Notes under the pieces: model-generated | Database searches by the model: none | Told to the model about the DNA's origin: nothing | What the model saw: only the letters and a program-made list of their open reading frames with translations | Source of the DNA: Hyphomicrobiales bacterium | GTDB lineage: Bacteria; Pseudomonadota; Alphaproteobacteria; Rhizobiales; Beijerinckiaceae | DNA: 23,013 nt | Assembly (NCBI GenBank): GCA_015655535.1 | Contig: JAATEW010000224.1 | Location: 1 to 23,013 of the forward strand | Reading direction: 5' to 3' | Made by a program: the position numbers and the translations under genes | In this document: positions 22,437-23,013 of the stretch, in pieces | Layout of the letters: every line of letters starts with the position of its first letter | Numbering within the stretch: the first letter of the stretch is position 1

Positions 22437-23013
22437 TCAAATCATCCCCACAGCTTCCACCGGATATTCGATGGCGCCCGCCCCAAGCGCGATAAGCTGG
22501 CGCTTCTTGATCTCGCGATGAAAGATCTCGCGACTCGTGACGAAGACATCGCGGCTTCCTTCGATATGGGCCAGCATCATTTGCACGTCGCATTTCGCCA
22601 TGCGCCAGGGGCTTTCTTTCCATGGCGCGGTTTCCTCCAATTGATGCGTCTTGCGATAGTCGCGCCAGGCATATTGGATGCTCGGATAGAGGATCGAGTG
22701 AATCTCGTGCTCTACGTCTTCCATCTCCTCGGTCGGAAGCAGGTTCCATTTCGGAAAGGCGATGTCGAAATAGGCCATGGGTGGCAGGAGATCGACGCGC
22801 AGCAGGCCGTGCCGCTCCAGGGCTTCGCCGAATTCGGCGAAGTCCGCGATCAAGGGCGCGCCAGGCAGGCGTGAGGCCGCGATCGACAGAGCAACCAGCG
22901 CGACATCGGCTTTGTCTGCTTCATGCGCTGAGGCGAGCGCGCGGATGGCTTCGGCCTCTTTGACCTCTCCATCCGGCGCGGTCAGACAATAGGTGTCGAG
23001 CGTGAAAAACGTC
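22437..23013 (-). CDS. Unrecognised protein, 5' end outside window (possible PIN-like fold)
   Basis: The minus-strand frame runs from the right edge to TGA at 22437 without a stop, about 192 codons, and no start in view is needed because the frame stays open to the edge. It reads TFFTLDTYCLTAPDGEVKEA, helical segments (ALASAHEADKADVALVALSI), then MAYFDIAFPKWNLLPTEEME, and ends DVFVTSREIFHREIKKRQLI with ALGAGAIEYPVEAVGMI. The LDTYCL beginning and the DVFVTSREIFHR segment before ALGAG recall PIN-domain toxins and nucleases, but I cannot confirm the acidic triad because the start is cut off. It converges with hepT, 28 bases apart. Confidence 0.7.
   Translation of the reverse strand, partial: TFFTLDTYCLTAPDGEVKEAEAIRALASAHEADKADVALVALSIAASRLPGAPLIADFAEFGEALERHGLLRVDLLPPMAYFDIAFPKWNLLPTEEMEDVEHEIHSILYPSIQYAWRDYRKTHQLEETAPWKESPWRMAKCDVQMMLAHIEGSRDVFVTSREIFHREIKKRQLIALGAGAIEYPVEAVGMI

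Noticed and set aside
1..23013. CRISPR arrays, tRNA and rRNA genes, phage genes
   Set aside because: No regularly spaced direct repeats, no tRNA cloverleaf with CCA-type end, and no integrase or transposase-like protein was recognised on either strand.

Overview
The window looks like chromosomal DNA of an alphaproteobacterium, most likely Hyphomicrobiales (Rhizobiales) and perhaps near Beijerinckiaceae. The placement rests on high G+C, the mdh-sucC-sucD order, the conserved run miaB-ybeZ-ybeY-corC-lnt-HTH-metK-trmB, the style of the protein sequences and the type of intergenic palindromic repeats. It is a judgement from reading, not from a database search.

Layout. (1) 1-4929, minus strand: zapE, a TetR-family regulator, mdh, sucC and the 5' part of sucD. 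This is a TCA-cycle operon with a cell-division ATPase gene upstream and a regulator gene between them. (2) 5274-7547, plus: a lone secreted trypsin-like serine protease, then a GT4 glycosyltransferase bracketed by two inverted copies of a ~112-bp repeat. (3) 7850-13869, plus: miaB-ybeZ-ybeY-corC, each overlapping the next by 4 bp, then lnt behind a palindromic repeat. This is the usual tRNA-modification / ribosome-maturation / envelope cluster. (4) 14007-16690, plus: a small Xre-type regulator, metK with an unusually structured leader, and trmB. (5) 16849-18123: an OxlT-like MFS transporter. (6) 18124-18536: a gene-free stretch with a REP-type hairpin and a ~186-bp near-palindromic MITE-like element. 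(7) 18537-21604: a small minus-strand protein of unknown function, the histidine-biosynthesis pair hisZ-hisG (plus), and a small unknown protein. (8) 21625-23013: a perfect 32-bp inverted repeat, a MntA/HepT-type (MNT-HEPN) toxin-antitoxin pair whose HEPN toxin gene is broken by a frameshift, and a minus-strand protein cut by the window edge.

The genes are mostly housekeeping. The most interesting signals are non-coding or structural. The metK leader can form two mutually exclusive stems close to the ribosome binding site, which makes it a candidate metabolite-responsive RNA. A dispersed repeat family flanks the glycosyltransferase gene, and a diverged copy supplies part of the N-terminal coding sequence of miaB. 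There is a large MITE-like palindrome, and a HepT toxin frame broken just before its catalytic motif. No CRISPR array, rRNA, tRNA, transposase or phage gene was seen.
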